Under the pieces are notes generated by a model. The model was not told the DNA's origin and did not search any database. It saw only the letters and a list, made by a program, of their open reading frames with translations. This document shows positions 51,041 to 60,610 of a DNA stretch of 64,000 nucleotides, piece after piece (positions within the stretch are counted from its first letter, which is position 1; each line of letters starts with the position of its first letter). Where the stretch lies: assembly GCA_965227335.1 (NCBI GenBank), contig CBDDFV010000002.1, positions 124,001 through 188,000 of the forward strand, written 5' to 3'. The DNA comes from CBDDFV01 sp965227335 (GTDB lineage: Bacteria; Planctomycetota; Phycisphaerae; Phycisphaerales; SM1A02). A program made the position numbers and the translations under genes.

Positions 51041-52369
51041 CTAGTGCACCGACACGGGTCCCTGCGCCACATCCGGCATCGGATCGTCCGTTCGTGCGAT
51101 CGGATCCGTCGGCGCGGTCACGACATCGCTGTCGCGGACCGGGCTGAACCGACTGCCGATCATCTCGATCCGGTGGTTCGGGTCCGCCTGGCGGGGCATG
51201 TGCGGATGCACGAGCCAGATGATCACGAAACCGATGATCGAACTGAGCCAGAGCATCGGCTGCCAGCCCATGTAGACCCAGATCGAGGTCAGCGCGAGGA
51301 AGAGCAGCGAGGCGGGGATCATCCCCTCCCAGGCGAGCCGCATCAGCTGGTCGAACCGGAAGCGGGGCAGCGTCCAGCGGACGACCATCGTGAGGAACAC
51401 GAGCACGAAGATCTTGCCGAAGATCACGCTCATCTGGAGCAGACCGAGCCAGATCGGTCCGGTCGCGGGCAGGTCAAGACCCATGAACGGGTTGACCGAC
51501 CAGCCCCCGAGGAACAGCACCGCGAAGAACGCGGAGCCGACGAAGAGGTGCGCGTACTCGGCGAGGAAGAACATCGCCCACTTCATTGACGAGTATTCGG
51601 TGTGCCAGCCGCCGACCAGCTCCGACTCCGCCTCCGCGAGGTCGAACGGCGCGCGGTTGGCTTCGGCGAGCAGACAGACGTAGAACAGAATCGCCACGAA
51701 GGGCTGGTGCAGGATCAGCCACTGGCCCTCGACCTGGCCCGCGATCAGTTCGCGGGCGTCGATCGTCCCGAGGCTCAGCACCACGATCAGGACACACAGA
51801 CCCATCGGGATCTCGTACGAGACCATCTGGGCCGACGCGCGGAGACCGCCGAGGAAGGCGTATTTCGAGTTCGACGCCCAGCCCCCGAGGGCCACGCCGT
51901 AGACGCCGAGCGACGCGACGGCGATCAGGTAGACGATGCCGATGTTCGCGGTCGATCCCGCGAGGGTGACGGTCTGGCCCGCCAGCGACGGGAACCAGTC
52001 GGTCAGGAAGGGAATCGAGTCGAGCGTGATGTCGCCGCCCCAGGGAATCACCGCGAAGCCGATGAACGCGGGGATGACCGCGAAGCCCGGCGCGAGCAGG
52101 AACAGCACGCGGTCGGCGCCCTTCGGGAAGAAGTCCTCCTTGACGAACAGCTTGAGGCCGTCCGCGATCGGCTGCAGCAGGCCCATCGGGCCGGTGCGGT
52201 TGGGGCCGATGCGGTCCTGAATCCAGGAGACGACCTTGCGTTCGAGCAGGATGAAGTAGGCGCCCGCCCCGAGCATCACATGCAGGATCGTGAAGATCAC
52301 GATCGCGGAGGTGATCAGCTGGGGGAGGTTGATGCCCGCGTCTTCGATGGCGGCGAAAAGGCTGTCCAT
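51041..52369 (-). CDS. nuoH: NADH-quinone oxidoreductase subunit H
   Basis: This 442-residue polytopic membrane protein has about eight helices and the family segments SWIQDRIGPNRTGPMGLLQPIADGLKLFVKED, YGVALGGWASNSKYAFLGGLRASAQMVSYEIPMG, EANRAPFDLAEAESELVGGWHTEYSS and TLPRFRFDQLM. NuoH forms the quinone-site floor of complex I. The C-terminus has an extra cytoplasmic tail of about 45 residues (from PHMPRQADPNHR). The gene is an orphan: no other nuo subunit is nearby. It is 73 bases downstream of carB on the same strand. Confidence 0.95.
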   Translation of the reverse strand: MDSLFAAIEDAGINLPQLITSAIVIFTILHVMLGAGAYFILLERKVVSWIQDRIGPNRTGPMGLLQPIADGLKLFVKEDFFPKGADRVLFLLAPGFAVIPAFIGFAVIPWGGDITLDSIPFLTDWFPSLAGQTVTLAGSTANIGIVYLIAVASLGVYGVALGGWASNSKYAFLGGLRASAQMVSYEIPMGLCVLIVVLSLGTIDARELIAGQVEGQWLILHQPFVAILFYVCLLAEANRAPFDLAEAESELVGGWHTEYSSMKWAMFFLAEYAHLFVGSAFFAVLFLGGWSVNPFMGLDLPATGPIWLGLLQMSVIFGKIFVLVFLTMVVRWTLPRFRFDQLMRLAWEGMIPASLLFLALTSIWVYMGWQPMLWLSSIIGFVIIWLVHPHMPRQADPNHRIEMIGSRFSPVRDSDVVTAPTDPIARTDDPMPDVAQGPVSVH

Positions 52370-52442
52370 GGCGCCGGTATGGTACCCGCGAGCGGGGTCG
52401 GCGTCAGGGCGCCGGGGATGTCAAATGGACGGGGAATTCGCC

Positions 52443-55400
52443 TCAGGAAGGCGTGACCGCAGGCGCCGCGACGTCGTTCGCGGTCTCGATCGTCGCGTCC
52501 GCCTGATCCGGGAAGTAGTCCTGCAGGGCCCGAACCGACCAGCTGCCCGCCCGGAGCGCCGAGATCGCCTCGACGACCGCCGCGGCCCCGGTGATGGTCG
52601 TCGCCATGCAGATCCCGGCCCGAACCGCGTTCGCCCGCAGGCGGCCCTCGTCGGTCTCCGCCCCGGTGCGGGTCGGGGTGTTGATGATGAGGTCGATCTC
52701 GTCGTTGGCGATCTTGTCGAGAATGTTCGGCCGGGCGCCCTCGGAGATCTTGCGGATCATGGTGGTGTCGACCGAGTACTCCCGGAACGCGGCGTGCGTG
52801 CCCGCGGTCGTGAACACGGTGAAGCCCATGGAGAGGAGACGGCGGGCGAGGTCCGCCCCGCCCTTCTTGTCGGAGTCGCGAACGGAGATGAACGCCGCGC
52901 CCTCGGTGGGCAGCGTGCGTCCCGCCGCCATCTGGACCTTGGCGAAGGCGACGGGGAGCGACGGATCCGCCCCCATGACCTCGCCGGTCGACCGCATCTC
53001 CGGTCCGAGGACGACGTCGACGCCGGGGAACTTGGAGAACGGGAAGACGGCTTCCTTGACGGAGTAGAAGCCGGCGTCGGGGATCTCCCGGACGCCGAGT
53101 TCCTCGATCGACGCCCCGATCATCACCCGGGCGGCGAGGCGGGACCACGGCTTCCCCTTCGACTTCGCCACGAACGGGACGGTGCGGGACGCCCGCGGGT
53201 TGACTTCGAGGATGTAGACGGTTTCGTCCTTCACCGCCATCTGGACGTTCATGAGTCCGCACACCGCGAGGCGTTCGGCAAGCCGACGGGCCTGGTCCTT
53301 GATCGTCTGCTGGGTCGACGGCGGGAGCGTGGGCGGCGGAATGACGCAGCTGGAGTCGCCGGAGTGGACGCCGGCCTGTTCGATGTGCTCCATCACGCCG
53401 CACACGACGGCGCGGGAGGGATGGTCGCTGATGTCGAGCGGGAGCGGGGCGTCGGGATTGCGGAAGTCGGCGATGACGTCGACATCGACCTCGACCGCTT
53501 CGGAGAGGAAATCGTCGATGAGGACGGGGGCGTCGGAGAGGTCGGAGACGTCGACGGCGGTGCGCATGTAGCGTCGGAGGCTCGTCTCGTCGAAGCACGT
53601 CTCCATGCCGCGCCCGCCGAGGACATAGGACGGTCGGACCAGGACGGGGTAGCCGATCTCCGCCGCGATCTCGACGGCTTCGTCGAGTGAGTGAGCAATG
53701 CCGCTCTCGGGCTGGCGGAGGCCGAGATCGTTGAGGAGCGCCTTGAACCGGTCGCGATCCTCGGCGAGGTCGATCGAGTCGAGCGAGGTGCCGATGATCG
53801 GGACGCCGGCGGCGTCGAGTCCGTGGGCGAGGTTGAGGGGCGTCTGTCCGCCGAACTGCACGATGCACCCGACGACGCCGCCGGAGCGTTCCGGCACGTC
53901 GATCCCGCCGCCGTTGAGGCGCTCCATGATGTTGAGCGTGTCTTCCAGCGTCAGCGGTTCGAAGAAGAGCAGGTCGGAGGTGTCGTAGTCCGTCGAGACC
54001 GTCTCCGGGTTGGAGTTGATCATGACGGATTCGAGGTTCATGTCGCGGCAGGCGAACGACGCCTGGCAGCAGCAGTAGTCGAACTCGATGCCCTGTCCGA
54101 TGCGGTTGGGTCCGCCGCCGAGGATGACGATCTTCTTCCGGTCGCTGATCCTCACCTCATCGTCGAGCACCGGGCGCTCCGCTCCGCTGGCGTCGATCTC
54201 GGTGAAGCCCGGTTCGTACGTCGAATAGAAGTACGGCGTAATCGCGTCGAACTCGGCCGCGCAGGTGTCGACGAGCTTGTAGACGGGCTCGATCGCCAGC
54301 TGCTTGCGGTGCGCGCGGACGGCGAGAATCGTCTGCGTCGAGATGTCGCCGAGGTAGAGCTGGGCGAGTTGCGGATCGGAGTAGCCGAGCCGTTTCGCCT
54401 CGAAGAGCACGTCGCGCGGCACATCCTCCAGCGTGTCGTACCGGCAGAGCACATCCTCGAACTCGCACAGCTGCTGGATCTGATCCAGGAACCAGCGGTC
54501 GATCTTCGTCAGGTCGTAGACGCGATCGAGCGTCCACCCCATCTTGAAGGCGTAGCGCACGAAGTAGAGGCGGCCCTGGCTCGGGACGGAGAGCTTGCGG
54601 GTGAGCCGCTCTTCCGCAATCGGCCAGATCACGGGCGACCCGTCCGCGGCGACGAGGTCGCCGGCGCCGGGATCATGCGGTCCCGCCGCGTCCGGGTCGG
54701 GCGCGGGCGCGTCCGGCGTCCGTTGGGCGGCGAGCCACACGTCGTTCTTGTCGAGTCCGAGCCCGAACCGCTTGACCTCCATCGAGCGGATCGCCTTCTG
54801 AAGCGACTCCTTGAAGGTCCGCCCGATCGACATCGCCTCGCCGACCGACTTCATCTGCGTGGTCAGCGTCTCGTCCGCCTCGGGGAACTTCTCAAAGGTC
54901 CACCGGGGCATCTTGGTGACGACGTAGTCGATCGTCGGCTCGAAGCACGCGGACGTCGTGCCGGTGATGTCGTTGCGGAGTTCATCGAGGGTGTAGCCGA
55001 CGGCCAGTTTGGCGGCGATCCGCGCGATCGGAAAGCCCGTCGCCTTTGACGCCAGGGCGGACGACCGCGACACCCGGGGATTCATCTCGATGACGATCAT
55101 GTCGCCCGTGTCGGGGTTCACCGCGAACTGCACGTTCGACCCGCCGGTGTCGACGCCGACCGCCCGCATGATGGCGATCGCGGCGTCGCGCATCCGCTGG
55201 TATTCCTTGTCGGTCAGCGTCTGGATCGGCGCGACGGTGATCGAGTCCCCGGTGTGCACGCCCATCGGATCGATGTTCTCGATGCCGCAGACGATCACGC
55301 AGTTGTCGTTGTGATCGCGCACGACCTCGAGTTCGTACTCCTTCCAGCCGAGCATCGACTCGTCGATCTGCACCTGGTTGATCATCGACGCGTCGAGCCC

Positions 55401-55997
55401 GCGGCGGACGATGTCCTCGAACTCCTCCCGGTTGTACGCAATCCCGCCCCCCGTGCCGCCCAGCGTGAACGCGGGCCGGATGATCGCGGGCAGACCGACC
55501 TCGTCGAGAAAGGCGAAGGCGGCGTCCATCGACGACACGGTGGCGGCCCGCGGCTGACGGAGACCGCACTGCTCGACGATCACGCGGAACTCGTCGCGGG
55601 CCTCGGCCCGGTAGATGACGTCGCGGGATGCGCCGATCATCTCGACGCCGAGTTCCTCGAGGTCGCCGTTATCGAAGAGCGCGCACGCGCAATTCAGCGC
55701 CGTCTGCCCGCCGAGCGTCGGCAGGATCGCGTCGATCGGATGACCCAGCTCGCGCTCCCGGATGATGACCTTGCGCACCGCCTCGGGCGTGATCGGCTCG
55801 ATGTACGTCCGGTCCGAGTAGGCCGGATCGGTCATGATCGTGGCCGGATTGGAGTTCACCAGCACGAGGCGGTAGCCTTCCTCCTGGAGGGCCTTGCACG
55901 CCTGCGTGCCGGAATAGTCGAACTCACACCCCTGCCCGATGACGATCGGGCCGGAGCCGAGGATCAGGATGGTCTTGATGTCGTCCCGCTTGGGCAT
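52443..55997 (-). CDS. carB: Carbamoyl-phosphate synthase large subunit
   Basis: This 1184-residue protein has two homologous ATP-grasp halves: the first begins MPKRDDIKTILILGSGPIVIGQ and the second KKIVILGGGPNRIGQGIEFD. Each half has its ATP-grasp core (GGSNVQFAVNPDTGDMIVIEMNPRVSRSSALASKATG; LMNVQMAVKDETVYILEVNPRASRTVPF). An MGS-like allosteric domain is at the end (ISVRDSDKKGGADLARRLLSMGF). It makes carbamoyl phosphate for pyrimidines and arginine. It is about 100 residues longer than usual, partly from a Pro/Asp-rich insert (TPDAPAPDPDAAGPHDPGAG) between the halves. The ATG at 55997 is the natural start; carA is not adjacent. Confidence 0.97.
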   Translation of the reverse strand: MPKRDDIKTILILGSGPIVIGQGCEFDYSGTQACKALQEEGYRLVLVNSNPATIMTDPAYSDRTYIEPITPEAVRKVIIRERELGHPIDAILPTLGGQTALNCACALFDNGDLEELGVEMIGASRDVIYRAEARDEFRVIVEQCGLRQPRAATVSSMDAAFAFLDEVGLPAIIRPAFTLGGTGGGIAYNREEFEDIVRRGLDASMINQVQIDESMLGWKEYELEVVRDHNDNCVIVCGIENIDPMGVHTGDSITVAPIQTLTDKEYQRMRDAAIAIMRAVGVDTGGSNVQFAVNPDTGDMIVIEMNPRVSRSSALASKATGFPIARIAAKLAVGYTLDELRNDITGTTSACFEPTIDYVVTKMPRWTFEKFPEADETLTTQMKSVGEAMSIGRTFKESLQKAIRSMEVKRFGLGLDKNDVWLAAQRTPDAPAPDPDAAGPHDPGAGDLVAADGSPVIWPIAEERLTRKLSVPSQGRLYFVRYAFKMGWTLDRVYDLTKIDRWFLDQIQQLCEFEDVLCRYDTLEDVPRDVLFEAKRLGYSDPQLAQLYLGDISTQTILAVRAHRKQLAIEPVYKLVDTCAAEFDAITPYFYSTYEPGFTEIDASGAERPVLDDEVRISDRKKIVILGGGPNRIGQGIEFDYCCCQASFACRDMNLESVMINSNPETVSTDYDTSDLLFFEPLTLEDTLNIMERLNGGGIDVPERSGGVVGCIVQFGGQTPLNLAHGLDAAGVPIIGTSLDSIDLAEDRDRFKALLNDLGLRQPESGIAHSLDEAVEIAAEIGYPVLVRPSYVLGGRGMETCFDETSLRRYMRTAVDVSDLSDAPVLIDDFLSEAVEVDVDVIADFRNPDAPLPLDISDHPSRAVVCGVMEHIEQAGVHSGDSSCVIPPPTLPPSTQQTIKDQARRLAERLAVCGLMNVQMAVKDETVYILEVNPRASRTVPFVAKSKGKPWSRLAARVMIGASIEELGVREIPDAGFYSVKEAVFPFSKFPGVDVVLGPEMRSTGEVMGADPSLPVAFAKVQMAAGRTLPTEGAAFISVRDSDKKGGADLARRLLSMGFTVFTTAGTHAAFREYSVDTTMIRKISEGARPNILDKIANDEIDLIINTPTRTGAETDEGRLRANAVRAGICMATTITGAAAVVEAISALRAGSWSVRALQDYFPDQADATIETANDVAAPAVTPS

Positions 55998-56172
55998 GAG
56001 GCGGAGAGCTCGCGCGGGCGCCGCGAACGTCGCCCGAAGGGAAGGGAACGGCCTCGCAACGAGCCGGACCCGTCGTCGGCTCGACGCAGGCAAATTTGCG
56101 GCATCTTAGCGGATTGGCGCGACGGCGGGACCGATCACGAGAGTTGACCCGCCCGGTTTGGCATCAAAAGCT

Positions 56173-56970
56173 ATGGACGCGACCGTTGTCCCGACGATGA
56201 CGCCCTCGCGAAGGCCTATGAATATCATCATCGGAATGATCGCGGGATGGGTGGGGCTGGTGGTCGCCGGATACGGCGTCGCCTGGTGGTTGTCCCGCGG
56301 GCCCGGCCGCGACCCCCTGTTCGGCCTGCTCTGGCGGGTGACGCAGGTCTACCTGCGGATCGTCCATCGCGCCCGCTACCGGGGGCTCGAACACGTCCCG
56401 CGGTCCTTCGAGCCGGGCGGGCTGATCGTCGTCGCGAACCACATGTCCGGCATCGACCCCCTCCTGATCCAGGCGGCGTGCCCGTTCATGCTCCGCTGGC
56501 TCATGGCGGAGGAGATGATGGCGACGCAGCTCGACTGGCTGTGGCGCCTGCTCCGCATCATCCCGGTCGCCCGCGACGGCAAGGACCTCGCCCCCGTCCG
56601 CGAAGCGATCCGCGAAGTCCGCGGGGGCGGGGTGGTCGGCATCTTCCCGGAGGGCGGCATCGTCCCGACCGAGGAAATCCGCCCCTTCTACGAGGGCGTC
56701 GGCCTCATCATCGCGCGAGCGAAGGCGCCGGTGCTTCTCTGCCTCGTCGAAGGGGCCCCGCGGACCGAGGACAGCTTCCACGCCCTGAAGCAACCCTCCC
56801 GCAGTCGACTGACGTTCATCGACCGCATCGACTTCGGTGAGGAACGCGACCCCCGCGTCATCACCGACACCCTCCAGCAACGACTCGCCGACGCCGCGGG
56901 CTGGCCTCTCAACCCCGATCCCCTCCCGGGACGGCGCGGCGGCGACCGCGACAGTACGATGGCGGCATGA
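56173..56970 (+). CDS. plsC: 1-acyl-sn-glycerol-3-phosphate acyltransferase (PlsC family)
   Basis: This 265-residue acyltransferase of phospholipid synthesis has an N-terminal membrane helix (IIIGMIAGWVGLVVAGYGVAWW) and the catalytic NHMSGID (NHx4D) box. WRLLRIIPVARDG and the FPEGGIVP substrate box follow, with a Pro/Asp-rich tail. ATG codons at 56173, 56197 and 56218 are all possible; 56218 begins right at the helix. The stop overlaps ruvA as ATGA. The link to the resolvase genes is probably organisational only. Confidence 0.88.
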   Translation: MDATVVPTMTPSRRPMNIIIGMIAGWVGLVVAGYGVAWWLSRGPGRDPLFGLLWRVTQVYLRIVHRARYRGLEHVPRSFEPGGLIVVANHMSGIDPLLIQAACPFMLRWLMAEEMMATQLDWLWRLLRIIPVARDGKDLAPVREAIREVRGGGVVGIFPEGGIVPTEEIRPFYEGVGLIIARAKAPVLLCLVEGAPRTEDSFHALKQPSRSRLTFIDRIDFGEERDPRVITDTLQQRLADAAGWPLNPDPLPGRRGGDRDSTMAA

Positions 56971-57605
56971 TCACGCAGATTCGAGGGGAACTCGTCGATG
57001 TCGCCGGCGGCGCGGCCTGCCTCCGCTGCGACGGCCTCACCTACGCCGTCCTCATCCCCGCCGCCGACGAAGGCGACCTCCTCACCGCCCTCGGCCAGAC
57101 CGTCGAACTGCATACCGTGTACTTCCTCGAAGCCCAGGGACAGGGCGCCGCGTTCCTGCCGCGCCTCATCGGCTTTCGCAGCGCGTCCGACCGCGCCTTC
57201 TTTGAACTCTTCACCACGGTGAAGGGCATCGGACGACGCAAGGCCCTCCGCATGATGCAGCAGCCGGTGACCACCATCGCCGCCGCGATCGCCGAGGGCG
57301 ACGTCGCCCTGCTCACCACCCTCCCCGAGGTCGGCAAACGGACGGCGCAGACCATCGTCAACGAACTGCAGGAGAAAGTCGCCGCCGTCGTCGAAGTGAA
57401 GCCCTCGGCGACCGGCGGTCCGGGGACGGCCGGGGGCGCGCCGATCGACGGCGCGGCGGCGGAGGCGCTGGCGGTGATGGTGCAGCTGGGCGAGAATCCC
57501 GCCGCGGCTCGTTCACTCATTCAGCGCGCCCTCGCGGCGGATCCGACCCTGGATTCCGCCGATGACATCGTGGGCGCGGCGACGCGTCTGAGCGTGCTCG
57601 ACTGA
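56967..57605 (+). CDS. ruvA: Holliday junction branch migration protein RuvA
   Basis: The protein has 212 residues. Domain I is an OB-fold (MITQIRGELVDVAGGAACLRCDGLTYAVLIP). Domain II has tandem HhH motifs (FFELFTTVKGIGRRKALRMM and LLTTLPEVGKRTAQTIVNEL). An acid/Ala-rich linker leads to domain III (AAEALAVMVQLGENPAAARSLIQRAL), which contacts RuvB. The length is typical. ruvB and ruvC are absent here; ruvX follows after one gene. Confidence 0.95.
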   Translation: MITQIRGELVDVAGGAACLRCDGLTYAVLIPAADEGDLLTALGQTVELHTVYFLEAQGQGAAFLPRLIGFRSASDRAFFELFTTVKGIGRRKALRMMQQPVTTIAAAIAEGDVALLTTLPEVGKRTAQTIVNELQEKVAAVVEVKPSATGGPGTAGGAPIDGAAAEALAVMVQLGENPAAARSLIQRALAADPTLDSADDIVGAATRLSVLD

Positions 57606-57639
57606 CCTCACTCCCCGGACTCACGGACGACGACTCCTC

Positions 57640-58719
57640 ATGCGATACGGGATGATCATGGCGGGCGGACGCGGGACCCGGCTCTGGCCCATGAGCCGCG
57701 GGGAGACGCCCAAGCAACTCCTGCCCTTCATCGGCGGACGCTCCCTCCTCGAAATCGCGCTCGACCGACTCGACGACGTGCTGCCCCGCGATCAACGCCT
57801 GGTCTGCACCAACCGCGCGCACCGCGAGGCCGTTCAGGCGCGGGCCAGGTGGCTGACCGACGAACAGATCCTCGGCGAACCCACGCCCCGGGACACCGTC
57901 AACGCGGTCGGGCTCACCGCCGCCGTCCTCGCGCAACGCGATCCCTCAAACGTCTTCGCCGTCCTCACCGCCGACCACGTCATCACGCCGCAGGCGACCT
58001 TCGCCGCCTGCCTCGAACGCGCGTTCGCGCTGGTCGAGAACCGACCCGACCGCATGGCGACGTTCGCGATCACCCCCACCCGACCCGCCACGGAGTACGG
58101 GTACGTCAAACTGGGACCGGGGCTCGACGAAGATCCGGACGCGCGGCGGGTCGAGGTCTTCAAGGAGAAACCCGACGAGGCCACCGCGAAGCGATACCTC
58201 GCCCACGGCGCCTACGGCTGGAATTCCGGCATGTTCGTCTTCCACGCCGCCGGCTTCATGGACGCCTTTGCTCGTTCCATGCCCGACAACGCGGCGGGCC
58301 TCCGCGAGATCGCCGCCGCGTGGGACACCCCGGAACGCACCGCCGTCCTCGACCGCATCTACCCCACGCTCGAGAAGCAGAGCGTCGACATCGGGGTGAT
58401 GGAGCCCGCCGCCGAGGACGCCTCCATCGAGATCGTCACCGTACCGATGGCCGTCGAATGGCTTGACGTCGGCTCCTGGCCGAGTTTCGGAGAGACGCTG
58501 GCGGCGGATGAGGACGGCAACCGCGCGAGCGTCCGCACCCTGCACGTCGACTCTTCGAACATCCTCGCCACGAGCGACGACCCGGACCACGTCATCGCGA
58601 CCATCGGCTGCGACAACCTCATCATCGTCCGCACGAACGAGATCACCCTCGTCTGTCACGCCGACCGCGCCCAGGACGTGAAGACCATGGCGGAATCGGC
58701 GCCGCCCGAACTGCGGTAG
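57640..58719 (+). CDS. Mannose-1-phosphate guanylyltransferase
   Basis: This 359-residue nucleotidyltransferase makes GDP-mannose from mannose 1-phosphate and GTP. The signature is GGRGTRLWPMSRGETPKQLLPF (residues 9-30), followed by LTADHVI, ATEYGYVKLG, VEVFKEKPD and GAYGWNSGMFVFHA. AVEWLDVGSWPSFGETL and the C-terminal NNL-type beta segment come later. It lacks the fused phosphomannose isomerase domain of long ManC/AlgA. It could supply the mannosyl lipid donors used by GT-C enzymes such as that at 21157. Confidence 0.93.
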   Translation: MRYGMIMAGGRGTRLWPMSRGETPKQLLPFIGGRSLLEIALDRLDDVLPRDQRLVCTNRAHREAVQARARWLTDEQILGEPTPRDTVNAVGLTAAVLAQRDPSNVFAVLTADHVITPQATFAACLERAFALVENRPDRMATFAITPTRPATEYGYVKLGPGLDEDPDARRVEVFKEKPDEATAKRYLAHGAYGWNSGMFVFHAAGFMDAFARSMPDNAAGLREIAAAWDTPERTAVLDRIYPTLEKQSVDIGVMEPAAEDASIEIVTVPMAVEWLDVGSWPSFGETLAADEDGNRASVRTLHVDSSNILATSDDPDHVIATIGCDNLIIVRTNEITLVCHADRAQDVKTMAESAPPELR

Positions 58720-58894
58720 GTCCTCGCCACGGCGGGCACAGACGGCGCGGCCGGGGAGGCGTTTCGATGGTGATTCAGGTCGACGCGGAGCGATGTGAAA
58801 TGTAATGATGAGACGGACGCGTCCGCCGCGCCCGTTCTCTTCCTCAGCCGGGGAAACCGCTGCGGCGCTCCTTGGCTCGTCTGTGGTGACCTCC

Positions 58895-59311
58895 ATGCGG
58901 ATTCTCGCAATCGATCTGGGCGACAAGCGGACCGGCCTCGCGACCGGGGACGACGGGCTGGGGTTCGTGCATCCGGCGGAAGTGCTGGAGGCGGACCGAG
59001 GACCGTTGCTCGACGAGGCGCTGGATCGCGCGATCGAAGCCCACGGGCCGGAGCTGATCGTGGTCGGGCTGCCGCTGAACATGGACGACTCGGAAGGGCC
59101 GCGGGCGAAGCTGACGCGAGAGTTCGGCGACGCGCTCGCCGCGCGGCACGGGATTCCGGTCGTCTACCAGGACGAGCGTCTCACCTCGCATGAGGCGGAC
59201 GAGAAGATGGCCCGGTCGGGGCGGACGCACAAGCAGAAGAAGAAGATCCGCGATGCGCTCGCGGCGGCCGCGATCCTGCAGGATTACCTGGACGAACATC
59301 CCCGTGACTGA
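58895..59311 (+). CDS. ruvX: RuvX/YqgF-type RNase H-fold nuclease
   Basis: This 138-residue protein has AIDLGDKRTGLATGD with the catalytic Asp7, ELIVVGLPLNMDDSEGP, VVYQDERLTSHEAD and KQKKKIRDALAAAAILQDYL. The family processes pre-16S rRNA ends and was earlier called a putative Holliday junction resolvase. The ATG at 58895 is the start; earlier frames give no family sequence. It overlaps the next gene by eight bases. Confidence 0.93.
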   Translation: MRILAIDLGDKRTGLATGDDGLGFVHPAEVLEADRGPLLDEALDRAIEAHGPELIVVGLPLNMDDSEGPRAKLTREFGDALAARHGIPVVYQDERLTSHEADEKMARSGRTHKQKKKIRDALAAAAILQDYLDEHPRD

Positions 59312-60071
59312 CGCCTCGCCCGTCGATGATCCGCGGTCCGGTGCGCCCGACGCCGCGCCCGACGAAGAGGCGCCGGAAAGCCCCATCGAGCTGCGCTGCC
59401 CGAAGTGCGGCTACGACCTCCGCGGTCTGCCGTCGACGCACGTCTGTCCGGAGTGCGGGTTCGAGTACGCGGCGGACTCCTTCGTCCTCGCCGGGAACCC
59501 CCACTCGCGCCGCTCGATGTTCGCCCTTTCCGCCATGTCCGCCGGCTGGTCAGTGCACAGTTTTCTCGTGGGCCAGAAGACCACGTTCCTGCAGTACGCC
59601 TGGGGCTGGACCTGGGTCTTCTGGCTCGGCCTCGCCGTGTGGTTCCTGTACCTCGGCGTCGCCGGCGTTCTCCGGCGCGGCGGACTTCGCCAGGCGTGGC
59701 GACTCATCATCTCCCCCGAGGGCGTCGGCATGGTGGATTCGTTCGACGACATCCGGCTCACGCCCTGGTCGCAGGTGGATCACTGGAAGATCGGACGAAC
59801 GTTCCGCTTCCGTCTCACGTGGACGCAGCGTCTCAAGCCGGTGCAGCAGATCTCGATCTACCCGCAGCGCGAGACCCCGCTCCGGCGACTCCTGCGTCTG
59901 CTGCCCTTCCGCGAGCACAGCGTGGATGAGGCGATCCTGTTCACGGCCCCCCTGTCGAGCGAGGAGGTTCAGGTGATCGAGCTGGCGATCAAGCGGCATG
60001 TGAATGCGGCCCGGACGGGCGGGCAAGCGGTGGAGACGCCGCCAACGGCGCCGGCGGAGCAACACGGCTGA
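59304..60071 (+). CDS. Membrane protein with N-terminal zinc ribbon, type 2
   Basis: The protein has 255 residues and starts with a GTG overlapping ruvX. An acidic tail (residues 1-30) precedes a four-cysteine ribbon C32-x2-C35 and C48-x2-C51 (CPKCGYDLRGL, HVCPECGFEY). Two membrane helices (about 90-130) follow, then a PH-like bacterial domain (EGVGMVDSFDDIRLTPWSQVDHWKIGR). The ribbon is the same type as in the 40356-44099 run but lies at the opposite end. The next gene follows as TGATG. Function unknown. Confidence 0.75.
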   Translation: MTDASPVDDPRSGAPDAAPDEEAPESPIELRCPKCGYDLRGLPSTHVCPECGFEYAADSFVLAGNPHSRRSMFALSAMSAGWSVHSFLVGQKTTFLQYAWGWTWVFWLGLAVWFLYLGVAGVLRRGGLRQAWRLIISPEGVGMVDSFDDIRLTPWSQVDHWKIGRTFRFRLTWTQRLKPVQQISIYPQRETPLRRLLRLLPFREHSVDEAILFTAPLSSEEVQVIELAIKRHVNAARTGGQAVETPPTAPAEQHG

Positions 60072-60610
60072 TGTCGTCGCCGCGCACCGAGCCGCCGGCG
60101 GCGATGTGTCCCGCGTGTGATTACCCGTGGTCGGGGCTTCCGCCGCGCGGGGCGTGTCCGGAGTGTGGGTTCGCGTACGACGAGGGGACGCATGTGATCG
60201 TTGGCGACACGTCAACCGCGGGGGTCCTGCTCGGACTCGTCGGCGGGGGTATCGGCGTCGTCGTCACGTGGTTCATCGGCGTCTACCCCGTCTCGATCGC
60301 GATTCTGGTCGGCATGGCGGCGATTGCGTTTCTCACACTCGGCCCCAAGCGACGGCGGCCGACGCGGCTGGTCGTCGGAGAGGAAGGACTCGCGATCCGG
60401 CCGGGCCGCGGAGCAATCTTCACGCTCCCCTGGGACGACGAGTTGCTGTGGCGTGCGTGGCGGGTCCCCGGCGGACGACGACAGATTGCCGTCGGCATCC
60501 CGGCCGTGCGCATCACCGCGAAGGACACCGCCGCGACACGCGCGGCGATCGACGCCATCGCCAGGCGGGTCCCCCCTGATGGCGCTACTCGTCCGGATGC
60601 AGAAAGCTGA
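60071..60610 (+). CDS. Membrane protein with N-terminal zinc ribbon, type 2, short paralogue
   Basis: The protein has 179 residues. A ribbon C13-x2-C16 and C29-x2-C32 (CPACDYPWSGL, GACPECGFAYDEG) is followed by two membrane helices (about 48-67 and 73-90). A soluble domain follows with VVGEEGLAIRPGRGAIFTLPWDDE, comparable in position to the PH-like domain of its neighbour. It is translationally coupled (TGATG) to it. Its 3' end overlaps the convergent DUF1569 gene by 26 bases. Confidence 0.72.
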   Translation: MSSPRTEPPAAMCPACDYPWSGLPPRGACPECGFAYDEGTHVIVGDTSTAGVLLGLVGGGIGVVVTWFIGVYPVSIAILVGMAAIAFLTLGPKRRRPTRLVVGEEGLAIRPGRGAIFTLPWDDELLWRAWRVPGGRRQIAVGIPAVRITAKDTAATRAAIDAIARRVPPDGATRPDAES

